Made by a program: the position numbers and the translations under genes | In this document: in pieces, positions 14,725 to 27,732 of the stretch | How the letters are laid out: the number at the start of each line of letters is the position of its first letter | How positions within the stretch are numbered: position 1 is the stretch's first letter | The notes under the pieces: generated by a model | The model's database searches: none | Seen by the model: the letters and a program-made list of their open reading frames with translations, nothing else | Told to the model about the DNA's origin: nothing | Assembly (NCBI GenBank): GCA_945643635.1 | Contig: CALZFC010000060.1 | Span: 2,292,501-2,356,500 of the forward strand | Reading direction: 5' to 3' | Length of the DNA: 64,000 nucleotides | From: Allodiplogaster sudhausi | Lineage: Eukaryota; Nematoda; Chromadorea; Rhabditida; Diplogasteridae

Positions 14725-17011
14725 ACTCTCGCTTTGTCTTACTCTCGCCCTCTCACATCCTTCTCTCTCTCTCACTCTATCTCTCTCAATCTCTCTCTTT
14801 CTCTCTCGCTTTGTCTTACTCTCACCCTCTTACATCCTTCATTCTCACTCTCTCTCTCTCTCTCTGTCTCTCTCTGCTTAAGACTACCGTCCTCTCCCCG
14901 TTCAGGCACCCTCCACATGGCCGTCTTGACGACGTCGTCGCTCACTGCGATTCATGCCATCATCGAGTGTTTGTGATGTTCTCGTTAATTATATTATATT
15001 ACCGCAACATTTCATTGATCGCCATGATCACGTAGGGTTTCCCCTCTTCCTAGCCAGGGGGTTTCTCTGCCTCGCCTTCCTTGGCTATCTCTCGCGCACC
15101 TCTTTCCAGTCCTGCCCCTCCGCTCGCTCTCGTCGATGGAGCATTCGTCCTCGCTCAACAACTCGTCCCTTCCACTCGCCGCGCATCTCACCGTCTCCAT
15201 GCCGCTCGACGCCATCTCCACCGCACTCTTCACCATGCTCTGGCTCGCTGGGTACGCGTGCCTCATGTTGCCTCATTTATGCACGACACTCAACGGTAGT
15301 CCATTATCTTCTAGCTACTGTACCAGGCAAAAAGGCGCCAATTCAAACGTGATTTTTTTTTGGCTCGTTTGAATAGTCGTTATATGTAGTTGATGCAATT
15401 CAAGTCATTACAGAACTATGTACTGTTTTTTTCTTTCTAACCAAAAAAAACATCAGTTTAAAGTTGTTCTTATTGATTATAAATACGTATGTCATTTTAA
15501 AGTAAGTCATAGAATACGATTAGCCCTCTTAAAGTACGTTTAATCATGCAAGTTACGATCCTTGTCTGCCACAGGCCGTTCTCAAGTGCATGGCAAGTCA
15601 GCCGCTCTCCGCCGCCACCGCCGCCCTCACCAGCCATCTTCTACGCCTTTCCGCTTCTTCTCCTCGCTTCTCTCTTCAGCCATCTATTCGCACTCGCTGT
15701 GCTCGTCCTTGTCAGGTACGTCTGTATGTAGGAAAAATCAGAAAATACAAACGATATGCAAAATACGAAATGTCTAAACAGAAGAACCAGCAATTAATTA
15801 CATAATGCACTTTGTTATCTGCTAAATGCAATTGATTGCTGCCAGAAGTTCATTCGTCGCGATGTCGCTTACTCTCGCAGTTCTCTTCGCTCTCAGCACG
15901 GCAGGCGGTGGCTTTCTCAAGTTTGTTCCTATATCCTGGCCATTTATGCATTATTAAGAAACACGGGAGAACATAGCAAGTTTGTCACTTGGAAAAGGCC
16001 CATACTACTGTTTTCGTAAGGTTTCGTTGCGGGACCACCACACCAATCACTCTTCCATTTCAAAGAGTAGCAATATAATATTAAACTAATTAGGATCAAA
16101 AATTAATTAATTCAAACTGAGTTAATTTAAGGTCAGCCTCTTCATCGGCCTCCACTTCTCTCCTCTCCACTCTCCCCTCATACGCGAACATCTTCCACTT
16201 TACATGGCACGGCCTGCACAGATTGCTCGTGCCCGCGTGGTCGGCCGAGAGAAAAGAACGAGGAGGTGATTTATTTATTTATTTTTATATTTTTATTATT
16301 TTGAAGATAATATCTTTTTATTAGATATATGTTTTATTTATAAATATCGCCATAATTCTTATTATAAAATGTTCTAGGAAGAAACTGCTCGCGAGACGAG
16401 CGACAACCGGTGGACAGGACGTCGCTACCGCTCTTTTGCCGGTTCGTTTTCAATCAATCCCTCTTTTGTACAAGACAAATTGTTCACTTTGGACATTGTT
16501 CAGTCGCTTTCATGCGAGACCAATATATGTAGTTAACATTACTATTCACGTATTTGTTACAATATGAATCGTCATTATATTATTACTATTTATTAATATT
16601 TATGCAAATACATGTAAACACACACATTCATTATGGCAGATGGAACTCATCCACGTCCTATCTCTCCGAGATGTTCCCGGACGACCTGGACGAACTCTCT
16701 TCACCACAAGCAACTCTCTTTCTACCCGTTCAGGTTCCTCAAGATTGTATTACTTAATTGTAAGTATTTTCTGTCTTTTCTCCCTTGCCTCATACTTCTG
16801 TGCATCTTTCGGCGTTCTCGTCGTACTTGTTGGTGTTAATATTGATAAAAAAAATTTAATTGATTAATAAATTAATATTGATTTATTTAGCCGCCTTCTT
16901 CAGGATACCCTAATCGCCTTCGGCATCGTGATGGCTTTGCTGATTCTGACGGTCGCCCTCTTCGCTGCGCCCAAACCCCGCGCGATCACCGACAAGTTTC
17001 GATACGGCTGA
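9961..17011 (+). CDS. ABCG5-like half-transporter with degenerate nucleotide-binding domain
   Basis: ABCG family half-transporter: N-terminal nucleotide-binding domain (NBD), C-terminal six-helix membrane domain. Best exons: 11603-11703 plus 11925-12018 (Walker A VVGVAGSGKSTLLDV, intact), 12367-12506, signature exon ending 12866 (LSESARRR where the family has LSGGERRR), 12995-13091 (Walker B IVVVDDVVRDLDP, Glu to Asp), 13342-13436 (ISMRMPRSD where the family has TIHQPRS, so the switch His is Arg), and 13564-13644. Membrane-domain exons follow from about 14510 to the stop at 17009-17011. They include a TM1-like SLLSLIFSIAIF, a hydrophobic pair near 15600-15715, an extracellular loop with two Cys (CSRD and LPLFCR), and the last helix before FRYG. 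The alignment runs collinear with ABCG5. The N-terminus (9961-10041 and pieces at 10619-11090 and 11350-11480) is uncertain; one junction could not be put in frame. Many introns are (CT)n-filled right up to the acceptor. Confidence 0.8.
11111..11300. repeat. (CT)n tract in ABCG5-like intron
   Basis: Nearly pure CT dinucleotides with occasional TTTC or GTCT interruptions, in an N-terminal intron. Similar tracts fill introns at 12087-12360, 12867-12990, 13437-13555 and 14681-14880. Confidence 0.9.
13297..13335. repeat. Dispersed gcgaattcaaa element, copy A
   Basis: Contains an A-run, 'gagcgaattcaaaag' and 'gagtttttggctcg'. It lies in the intron just before the H-loop exon of the ABCG5-like gene. 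It shares its layout with the copies at 14101, 15325, 26559, 28136 and 51882. Confidence 0.6.
14101..14144. repeat. Dispersed gcgaattcaaa element, copy B
   Basis: Inverse orientation relative to copy A: A-run, 'actcgcacttgaatttgcgc', then T-run and 'gctgcct'. Intronic in the ABCG5-like gene. Confidence 0.6.
15325..15367. repeat. Dispersed gcgaattcaaa element, copy C
   Basis: 'aggcaaaaaggcgccaattc' followed by 'aaacgtga', a T-run and 'ggctcg'. Same order as copy A. Intronic in the ABCG5-like gene. Confidence 0.65.
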
Positions 17012-17410
17012 ACTCTCTCTCTCCCTCTCTCTTGCTCTCTCTCTCTATCTCTCCCTCTCTCTAGCTCTCTCTCTCTCTATCTCTCCCTCTCTCTTGCTCT
17101 CTCTCTATCTCTCCCTCTCTCTTGCTCTCTCTCTCTATCTCTCCCTCTCTCTTGCTCTCTCTCTCTATCTCTCCCTCTCTCTTGTTCTCTCTCTCTATCT
17201 CTCCCTCTCTCTTGCTATATATCTCTCTCTCTCTATCTCTCCCTCTCTCTTGCTCTCTCTCTCTATCTCTCTCTATCTCTCCCTCTCTCTTGCTCTCTCT
17301 CTATCTCTCCCTCTCTCTTGCTCTCTCTCTCTATCTCTCTCTATCTCTCCCTCTCTCTCTCTATCTCTCCCTCTCTCTTGCTCTATCTCTCTCTCTTTCT
17401 CTCTTTCATT
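17012..17410 (+). repeat. CT-rich minisatellite, ~28-30-bp unit
   Basis: Starts directly after the ABCG5-like stop codon. The unit is a run of CT, then 'atctctccctctctcttg', repeated about a dozen times with small length changes (17012-17410). It is higher-order than a plain dinucleotide tract, and presumably lies in the 3' UTR or 3' flank. Confidence 0.75.
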
Positions 17411-17969
17411 ATCTCTCATTATCTCTTTCTACTTCCATTCCCTGTCTGCTTGTCGTATTTTGAATCTCATTTCTTCGCTCTCCAATTCAGTCTTTTGATG
17501 AGTCCCGGTGATTTCTTTGTTGAAATTTGTATGTAGGTAACAAAAGTTGAATAGTTGTTTCAATTGTTGCGCAGTCAGTGTCCTATGGGCTCAAACATTT
17601 TTTTTTGGTTTCAATGCAAATCTTGATTGCCAAAGTGTTTCATGCATTGTATCGATGTATATACATACATACATGTATATATTACCAAAGTAATAAACCG
17701 AAACAGAACTTATGAAGTAATGACGATATAATATGCCAGCTTCCCTCTTCCTTTCCTCCTTCACTTCGGTCTCTTCTTTCTCTCTCTTTCTCTCTCTCTT
17801 CTCTCTCTCTCTCCCTTTTCTTTTAAGGCAGTCTACGAATGCTACATTAACTTAAAGGTAGAAACTAGCTAAAAAGACGAACAGGGCAATTCCACAAGAC
17901 TTCAAGTAGTGGCTGAATATGGATGAATGGATGCCAAGGACGGAAAGGAGAAGCAGTGAGAGTAGGAAG

Positions 17970-18014
<45 letters not shown>

Positions 18015-19140
18015 TAAGTAAGTCACAGACAGTGAGAAAGAGTGTAGAGGGAGAGAGAGAGAGAGCGAGAGAAAGTGAAGAGTCTGACAGTAAAGGAATC
18101 ATTAATTCAGCCAGATATAATTGCATTGCTCAAGAAAGTGAGCTGGACTTAATTTCTTTCCTCTTTTTTTTTGCTCCAGGTTTTTATTTGAATATATTGC
18201 ATTCGATTTGGATCCGTTTTGATAGCAGTATTCGATCAATATAAGTCTTCAAGCTGTACGTACATACGATTACTTTTTTTTGGTTGGGAAAATTGAAATT
18301 TGTCGAGTCCAAGGCCGCCGTGCCTAGCAAGAGCCATATGGCCAATGTTACACTGTGCAATCGCGCTGATTGAGAAGAGATGCATATATGTAATTCAATA
18401 ATATTCAAGCTTTATTCAGATCATACATATACCATATATTATTGCCATTAAGAGGTTTCTGATAACAAAAAGGGTTGTTCGTCAGGAGCTACGTATTTCT
18501 ACTGAAAAAAAAATCTAGAAGAAACTTATCACCGGCAGGATCATCATCAATGCATCGAAGCTTCCTCGATCCGCACGTTTGGCTGTTATCAATTGTTACT
18601 GCGCACATTTTGGCATTCATTACATTTCTCATACCTCCCGCTCTCTCTCTCTCTCTCTCTTTCGTTCTCTCTCACTCTCTTCCTCTCTCTCTCTCTCTCT
18701 TTCGTTCTCTCTCACTCTCTTCCTCTCTCTCTCTCGCTCTCTCTCTCTCTCTCGCTTTCGTTCTCTCTCTCTCTCGCTCTCTTCCTCTCTCTCTCTATCG
18801 TTCTCTCTCGCTCTCTCTCTCTCTCGCTTTCGTTCTCTCTCTCTCTCGCTCTCTTTATCTCTCATAAGTAATGTGATTTCGTGCTTGGAATCAACCTCAG
18901 ACAGGACAGAGGAAATAAGAGGTTAACTCGAAAGAAGTGGGGCTCATGGTGTGTAGGGAATACAAAGGAGGCTAATGGTGAGAGGGAAAGCGAAAGTAGA
19001 AGGAATACGATGGAGGATGAGCAGAGACTTGCAAGTCTCAGAACATGTAACTCACGAGAAAGAGAGATAAATGAATGGGAGAGCAAGAAAGAGGTAGAGA
19101 GCCAGAGAGAGACAAAGAGAGAGAAAGAGAGAGGCAGAGT

Positions 19141-19171
<31 letters not shown>

Positions 19172-19426
19172 GGAGAGAGATGGATTGAGAGAGTAGGAGA
19201 GCGAATCATCTTGGGAAAAGGAATAATGGAGAGAGAGAGAGAGAGTAACAGAGAGAGAGAGTGAGATAGTAAGAGAGGGTGAGAAATAGAGAGAAATAGA
19301 GAGGAGAGAGAGCGAGGATGAGGACTCCTATAGGCTCAGCGCGAAGCTCACACTAGTGCATGCAATTTGTACCCCGTGCATCCAATGTGTTACATATCTG
19401 GTCCGGAGTAAATTGCCCGAAAAGGC

Positions 19427-19457
<31 letters not shown>

Positions 19458-19829
19458 TGTGTGAGTGATTTAAAAATTAAGATCGACCAAGAAAAAAAGA
19501 TAAATGATCAGCTTTATTTATACGATTAAAACTGTATTTAAATATAAAATTGTAAACTTAAATTTTACATTTGCACGTTCTATTCTGTTAAGAGTGACCG
19601 TCATACTCTCGGTTTTGCGGACGCACTTCGATTCGCTCGACAAGAGACGACGCCAAGTTAGTTAGGAAATCAGTAACTTTTCTCCGTTTCTAAAAGTATG
19701 GATATATCCGTTGAACTACTAAAAGTACGGATATTTCCGTAGATATTCACACGCGAACACAACACAGTAAATATTATAGAAAGGCATATCCGTTTTTATC
19801 AAGGTTTTGCTCGGATTATACAGCATTAT
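17411..19829. other. Spacer between the two ABCG genes
   Basis: About 2.4 kb. Includes GA/CT blocks at 17960-18070, 18640-18860 and 19060-19460. A poly(A)-signal-like 'aataaa' lies at about 17690, suitable for the upstream gene. A plus-strand open segment near 18480-18640 could be 5' sequence of the next gene, but I see no motif. Confidence 0.4.
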
Positions 19830-19968
19830 ATGGATGAATCCGACATAGGGATCGCGAAGAACATCACTGAACTGCCAATGCCATCCGACCTCAACGGGGT
19901 GCTTAGAAGATCTACGTCCGCATGGGAGATACCGTATCTCGGAGATAGAATGAGAGCCCAGATGAGGG

Positions 19969-20007
<39 letters not shown>

Positions 20008-20586
20008 CGAGCGAGAGAGAGAAAGAGAGAGAATAATAAGAAATGGAGAGAGAGAGAGTGAGAGAGAGAAAGAGAGAAGGAAGTCCAAATTCCAGAAAAG
20101 ATTCTGCCATTCCGAATGGCCACTACGCTGAGTCGGATCTCCTTCCAGAGAAGTTTGTCGTCTCTCGTGTTTTTTTTTGTCATAAGCGAAAAAGAAATTA
20201 TTTTTCCGCGACATAATAAATTCGAAATAATAATAATATTTTTTTCTAGCAGCAGCAGCTATTTCATGCGATCCGGACGGCATCACGCGCAGTACTTTTC
20301 TAATCTGGGAATTTTTCAGGTTCGAGATTCTTTTTTAAAGCCTGCTTTTGTTATAATTTACAATTAAAAAAAAATGCAAATTGCTCTGGATTACGGTAGA
20401 AAGTAGTACCGTTTCAGGAGAGCGCCTTCAACTACCTAAAGTACGCGAAGGCGACCGAGCTTCAGCTCATTGACGCGTCGTTAGTTCTAGCTTACTGCCA
20501 CGAAAGGAGCAAGGAGAGAGAGAGAGACAATACGAATCAGAGAGAGAGAGAGAGGGAGAGAGAGAGCAGATAGGAATGAGATGGAT

Positions 20587-20619
<33 letters not shown>

Positions 20620-20656
20620 TGAGAGAGATAGAGAGCGAGAAAGAGATAGAGTGAGT

Positions 20657-20702
<46 letters not shown>

Positions 20703-21315
20703 GAGAGAGATAGAACACTTTGCCCCCGTCCACTCCTTATCCTTTGAAACCGCTCTCAATCCTAAGGAGTCCCCACCTCGTTCTCTCCTCCTTCGCCTTC
20801 TCGCACGATCTCCGCTCTCGTGCCGAGTGTCTCCTGCTGCGGCTGCCTCGCTATCTCCACGCCATCCATGACGTCACTCTCGAGCTGGTTGCCGGCGATA
20901 CCCTTGCTCTCCTCTACGCATCAGGCATGTCAATTCTACCGTAATCAACACACACACACACACCATAATAATCCTATCTACAGTACTCTCAAAACACACC
21001 ATACTTCTACCGGAACCGCCATCATCTTAAGTTCTCAAAAAAAGAAGAGACTTAAGCTATAAAACGCGACTGATTTTGTTTTGCTGACCAATCAATCATG
21101 CTGGCTTCTCATATTTAAGTAACAAAAACAAAATTGATAAAAATTTAAACTTCCCGCCACATACTCACAGAGCTCGAGATGCGCACTCTGCTTCGAGTGC
21201 TTGCACAGGATGCGCCGCCTGTCGGCCGCGCCAGTGGCAGCTTCCAGATCAATGGTCATCAGCTACGGCTTTCGCAGCTGGCAGCCAGGATAGGTGAGAG
21301 AGAGAGAGGAGGGAG

Positions 21316-21360
<45 letters not shown>

Positions 21361-21377
21361 GAGAGGGAGAAGGGGGG

Positions 21378-21414
<37 letters not shown>

Positions 21415-24400
21415 GAGAGAATGAAGGGGAGAGAGAGAAGAGGGAGAGAGAGAAGAGGGAGAGAGAGAAGAGGTAGAGAGAGAGTAGAGGTAGAGAGAGA
21501 AGAGGGAGAGAGGGAGGAGGTAGAGAGAGGAGAGAGATGGGGGACAGAGAGATGGGGATCGAGAGAGGGTGGAACGAGAGAGGGAGTAGAGAGACAGCGA
21601 AGGAGAGAAAATGAGAGAGCGAGAAGGGAGGATAAGGCAGAATCCTTATCAGACCATATCAACGCGCTTCCACTCAACTATGGAACTTACCAACCTGCAG
21701 AATGTGTGCCAGTTAAGATCTGTTTCACGTGAAGATCAGAGGGACCTATCGCTTTTTTTCTCTTACTTATTTGCAACAAGGTTGCTCGTTTCTGTCATTG
21801 AAACAGGATTTATCCTCTGCTCATGGAAAGAGACGCACAGGAACAGGCATAAAATAATAAGGTATAAATAGTATGCAAAGTTAATGTGATATTACCAAGA
21901 ATAAAAGCAATATCCGATGGAGCAGAGAGCAAATATGGAAAGAAGGATTCTGTTATCAGTGGACTGGGGGGAGGGGTTCCCCGTTTCTAAAAGCGCAAGT
22001 TTGTGCAACAAGATCAATGAGGCCGCAAAATGATTGTGAAGTTGGCTGGGTGGTGGAGATTTTTTTCTAAGCAATTCCGGTTAATCTTGCAAGAAAAAAA
22101 GGCTAATAAAGGCTGGGAAATGGTGATGGAGTCGTAGAGAGGATACGGTAGGCGTCTCTTTGGGTCACTCTTATGACTCGCTCAGTTGTCCGCCTGCGCA
22201 TCGTTCGGTCGCATCATCGAGTCGGGCAAGGGCGGCGGGTTCGACAGCTCGGCCAGTTCCGGCTTGGTGTCGCCCTGGAAGAAGGGGGCCTTAAATAGAC
22301 CCCTCGAGGAAAGTGGTCTCAAATAGACCCCTGGAACAAGGGTCTTAAATAGACACCTGGAAGAAGGTGGTCTTAAATAGACCCCTCGAAGAAGGGCGCC
22401 ATAAATAAAACCCTCATAGAAAGGGCCTCAATATAACACTCCAAGAAGGTGTCTTAAATATACCACAGGAACAAGGGTGTTAAATAGAACCCTCGAAGAA
22501 GGGGTCTTAAATAAACCTCAGGAAACCAAAATACGAATCAATAGTCCATAATGGACCCTAAAACGCGATAAGAAGATATGGGAAAAATGTCAACTAATTT
22601 CCAAGTTACATGGTAGAGAATCGACTTGGGTAACTAATTAAAAGGAATAGTAGCGGAAAGGAAAAAAGAAGAGAAGACAGTAAGCAAGAAAGAAAACCTC
22701 GAAAAGGATGGCAACTTGCGCGGGCGCATGAGCGCGTGCGTTTTGATTGCTGAATCCATTTTCAGCCAACGTCTTCTCCTCGTTAATCTGAAGGAAAATA
22801 ACTAATAAATTATTCAAAAGAAAACAACAACAAAAAACCGCATATTTTTCTCTTGAAAAAAAAAAGCAAGTCCCCTCCAAAAGAAACGTGCGATATAGTT
22901 AGAAAAGGAACAGAGGATAAAAAAAATACAAGGTTTGAATGTAGTGGCCTTACTATCTAATACCCGGATGTATAAGGGCTATAAAAATAGCGTGTTCTTG
23001 AGATTACTAAGCACTAATCAATCGTCTCATGGAATATAACACGTAGTCGAACTCGAGAACTTTGAGATGAAACCACACAGAACAGTAGCCCGATACTCCT
23101 TTTCTTGGGCTTCTTCACAATCTGGGCGAGTATCGATCGAATCAATGTACCTTGATCCACTCGGACGTAGAATATGCGTCCGAATTGTCGCCCGTCCGCA
23201 CGAGCTTGGTGCCCGCGTCAAAGTTGAGCTTCAAAATTAATTAATTAATTAATTAAAATAATAAATTAAGATAATTAAGACAACAATTAGAGTGATGCTA
23301 AAAGGACCAGTTGTTAGTGCTAATATAAGTGCCCACCCTGATTTTGGTGTTCTTCCTGAAGCTCGAACCATTGACACTTACAAAGTCAGCCATTACTATC
23401 CCCAACCTTGCTTTCCGGGCCTGAAGCCAGCCACTTTTCCCACCATGTTTTCCCCAAGAAATCGACAAATTTATTTCCTGGTATCAAGAAGGAATCAATG
23501 AGAGTGATAAGAAAAGGTCACAAACATGCGCTGTGTTTCTAATACTGGCGATGACTCATACGATTTCCGGCAATCCAAGAAGAGGATACAGAAAAGATAA
23601 TGTTAATAAAAAAAACCTCAGGGAAGATGGCGGCCAGCTCCTTGCGCAGCTCGGAAGCTGACTTGTTCTCGACAGCCTCGAGGAAGACGTGCTTCGTCTT
23701 GTGGATCACTTCGAAGAAGAGGTCTTGCTGGAATGACGCGCGAGATAGAAAAGATTCATTAAAGACAGAAAAAAACAGCAGCCCAAATCGAGTCTCTGAA
23801 TGATAGACTTCTAAATTTTTAGCATAATGACAAGTACCACCTTATTATACACGCCATGATTATAATCGATGGTTTAGCCCCATTCATTTCACAATCAACA
23901 TTCAGAGGGTGGAATACGATGACATTAGAGATTATAAAGAATTATACGATATCTATTCATTTGTTTAGGGAGAAATAACAACGAAGTGGAACGAAAAAAT
24001 TAAATGAATAAAAAGAAATACCGGCGGCAGCTGCTGCTGGGACTGATTCGAACTGATGGACATGGCGCGGAGATGAAGAAGAAGAAGAACTGAAGAGGGT
24101 GGTGGTGAAGTACCTGAAAGGGAAGCAAAGTTGCCATAAAACACTCATACAAATCATGAAAACTAAACGCAAAACAACCTCAAAAATAGCAAGAACATTT
24201 CAAGGGAAAGCACAGAAACGATGACTGGAACAACCGGAATTTACATTCGAAGGGACATTTCAAAAGATTGTTCGCTACGAACAAACGGAACAATAAAAAA
24301 TGCATTGACGTTACTCAGAATTTATGCACATAAGTAGGCGAATTATTGAGATCGCACTTTAATGGATATCTTGTTCGGTAAACAAATTGTTAGATATAAA

Positions 24401-24693
24401 ATATTTTAGAAAAAAATATTAAAAATTTAAGACGGTGGAACACGAGAGACTAGAAGCAGAGAGAACGAAGATAGAAAGTGAGAAGGGCGCTGGTATTTCA
24501 GAGTGAGCCAAATTATGTTTAGTCGGAACTCGAGCTCAATTAGTTTTTTTCTGCTTAATAAGCATTTTGATCCTAACTACGAAATGCGTATAATTGGGCT
24601 CGAGTTTATATTCTCCGGTATAATTTAGGCTCATTCTGAACTTCTAGAGGGATGGAGCGACCGACGAAAAGAGAGAGAGCGAGAGAGAGAGAT

Positions 24694-24728
<35 letters not shown>

Positions 24729-25316
24729 AAGAGAGTGTGGAGAGTGAGAGAGAGTGAGAGAGAGAAAGAGAGTGTGAAGAGAGAGAGAGAAAGAAAGAGA
24801 AAGAGAGTGTAGAGAGAGAGAGAGAGCGAATAAATTCTGACACACTGCAGCATACGTGCCAATCGAAGAGCCATGCACAGCGCTGACCGTCGAGCAGCAT
24901 CTCCGCTCTTCGGTTGCACTCAGGCCACCGGCTACTGATGCATTCGACGTTAAGGAGAGGGTGAGAGAGAGAGAAAGAGAGGAAGAGAGAGAGAAAGAAA
25001 GAAAGAGAGAGAGAGAAAATGTGAGGGAGAGAGAGGGAGGGAAGAAAGAGGATATGAATCCGCTGAAGAAGACAAAGCAACAGATTTTCTCTTCTTAATA
25101 AAGGAATCTAAAAAGAAGATAGAAACAAAGGAACTAAACTGTCTTTCTTGACTTCCTCTAAAAGAGAGCACTCCCATTCTCTCTCCCGCCCAGATGGAGC
25201 ATCTCATCCGCGCACTCGCACTCGCGCCCTTCCGACACAGGCAGATCGAACAGCTCGGCAAGACAGAGAGGGCGCGCGTCAAGATTGCCGAGCAGCTCAT
25301 GAAGGATGCCGGTCAG

Positions 25317-25401
<85 letters not shown>

Positions 25402-27691
25402 TGGGAGAGAGAGATAGAAGAGAGAGCAGAGATTGAGAGAAAGAGAAAATGGGATAGAGAGGATGGGAGAGAGAGAAGAGATTGAGAGAAAGAGAAAATG
25501 GGAGAGAGAGGATGGGAGAGAAACAGAGAGGGAGAGGGGAGCGAGAGAGAGGCTGAGAGAGAGATCGAGAGAAATAGAGATAGAATGCTATGGTAATTAT
25601 CCTTCTCTCTCTACCTATACTTCAATTTTTTTGTCACTCTCGCTCTCTGTTTCTCTCTCCCTCTCTTTCGCTCCCTCTCTCTCACTTTCAGTTCTCTCTC
25701 TCTCACTCTTTCTCTCGCTCTCAAATTCTCCCTTCTCTCATTCTTTCTCTCGCTCTCAAATTCTCCCCTCTCTCACTCTCTCACTCTCTCTCTCCCTCTC
25801 TCCCTCACCAGACATCCTCCTGGTGGACAACGTGACCCGTGACATGGACGTGTACGACGTGGCCTTCATCGTTGACTTCCTGCGTGACTGGTGCATCCGA
25901 CACCGTCGCATCCTCATCATGGCTATCGCCCCTGCAACATTCGAGATTCTCACCATGTTCCATAAAGGTGCAGATTAGAGATAGAGAGAGAGAGAGAGAC
26001 AGAAAGATAGAGAGAGAGAGTGAGAGATAGAAAGAGAGATAGAGAGGGAGGGAGATATGTATAGAGAGAGAGAGAGTGCGACAGTGAGAGGAAGAGAGAG
26101 AGAGAGAGAAAGACAGAAAGAGAGAGAGAGAGAGAGAGACAGAGAGAGCGAGAAAGAATGAAATACTTAGCCGCCCTCCTCGCCTCTGGCCGCTTCGTCT
26201 ACTGCGGCGCTTCGCATGAGATGACCGACTACTTCGAGACCATCAACTTTCCCTGTCCACCCTTCAAGAATCCATGCGACTACTACGGTAAGTGAACATT
26301 TTCAGGGATTACGGTAGAATCATGTAAATGAATAGAAATTTTACTTTTATCGATAAATCGGCCTCCAATAAGGAAACAATTGCTTGAGAGGAAATGTTTG
26401 GCTTGTATCCAGAATATATCTACAGTTGATCTCGTGACTCGCGATCACCTGACACCCGAAGCGTCCGCCGAGTCGCTGACGCGCATCCGAGCGGTCACGG
26501 ACGCGTGGCAGCGACGCGCTGCCGCCTTCACGCCGCGCCCGCTGCCTGTCAGTTTTTGGCCAGGAGCCAAAAACAATTCGCGTTTGAATTCGCGCCTTTT
26601 TGCCTGAGACAACGGCGAAAGTGCATATGTGTGTTAGAGAGATAAGAGCGACAACAATGGTCAGGAAAGTTAAAAAAAATGTTATGGTTGAGAGCCGTGC
26701 TCTTTTAATAAACCTAATAAGTAAAAGAATTGTAACCAATACAAGCCGATTGCAAAGAACGATCACGATGGATTTGGTTCACATTGAAAGATACTCTTCA
26801 TAAAGCTTACAGTCAAGACAAAAGTGAATCCCTTGCAGAAGTCGTCGGTCTCTCCACTCATCCGCCACGCCAGTCTTCCAGCAACTCTCGTCGCAATCTA
26901 TAAGTAAGTATTGCTACCTGTAACTACATAGTTCAATTGTGACATTGTAACGGTTACTGTAGCAAAAGTTCAGTTCGGCATAACTACTCTAGTCTCCTTT
27001 CTGCATACTGCAGAAAGATGTGGTATGCGTCGTGGAATGCGCCCGGCTCCTCGCTGCTACTCGAGCCCACGATCGCTCTTCTGCTTTCGCTCTTTCTCGG
27101 CGCCGTCTTCTTTGACCTCAAAGTGGATTCCAGGTAAGCTTTTACAAAAAAAAACCCATGTTTGAATTCCAGCGCCAAATTCCCTGAAGATCAGGGATCA
27201 ATGACCGTTTCGGCGTCACGACCGCGCTTCTGGGTCCCGCCACGATGCTCCTGCTGCTGGCGGCGATCGCGCGTACGCACGCCGACCGCCTCCTCGTGCA
27301 TGGCGACCTCCGGGCTGGCCACTACGGCGCCGTCACATATGCGGCAGTCAGGGTGCGGAGGAGATTTTAGCTTCAGATTTTAATTTATATATATATATAT
27401 ATTTATGTACGTAAATAAAATGATCCATAATAATATTATGAAATACACTTGGAAAAATTTCCCTGTAAGAGAACTTAAAGCTTTTTGACCGAAAAAATCG
27501 AGCCCACCTTTCAGTGGCTCTTCGACATGCCCGCGCTACTCGTCACTTCCGTCTGCTTCTCCTTCACCGTGCAGTTCCTGAGCGGCTTCAGTGGACGGTC
27601 ACATCCGCAGCATGTAGGGGGACGCTAATTGTTATTATTTATTTATTTATTTACTCATTTTTCTTTCATCTGTTACATAGTATGTAGATCC

Positions 27692-27732
<41 letters not shown>

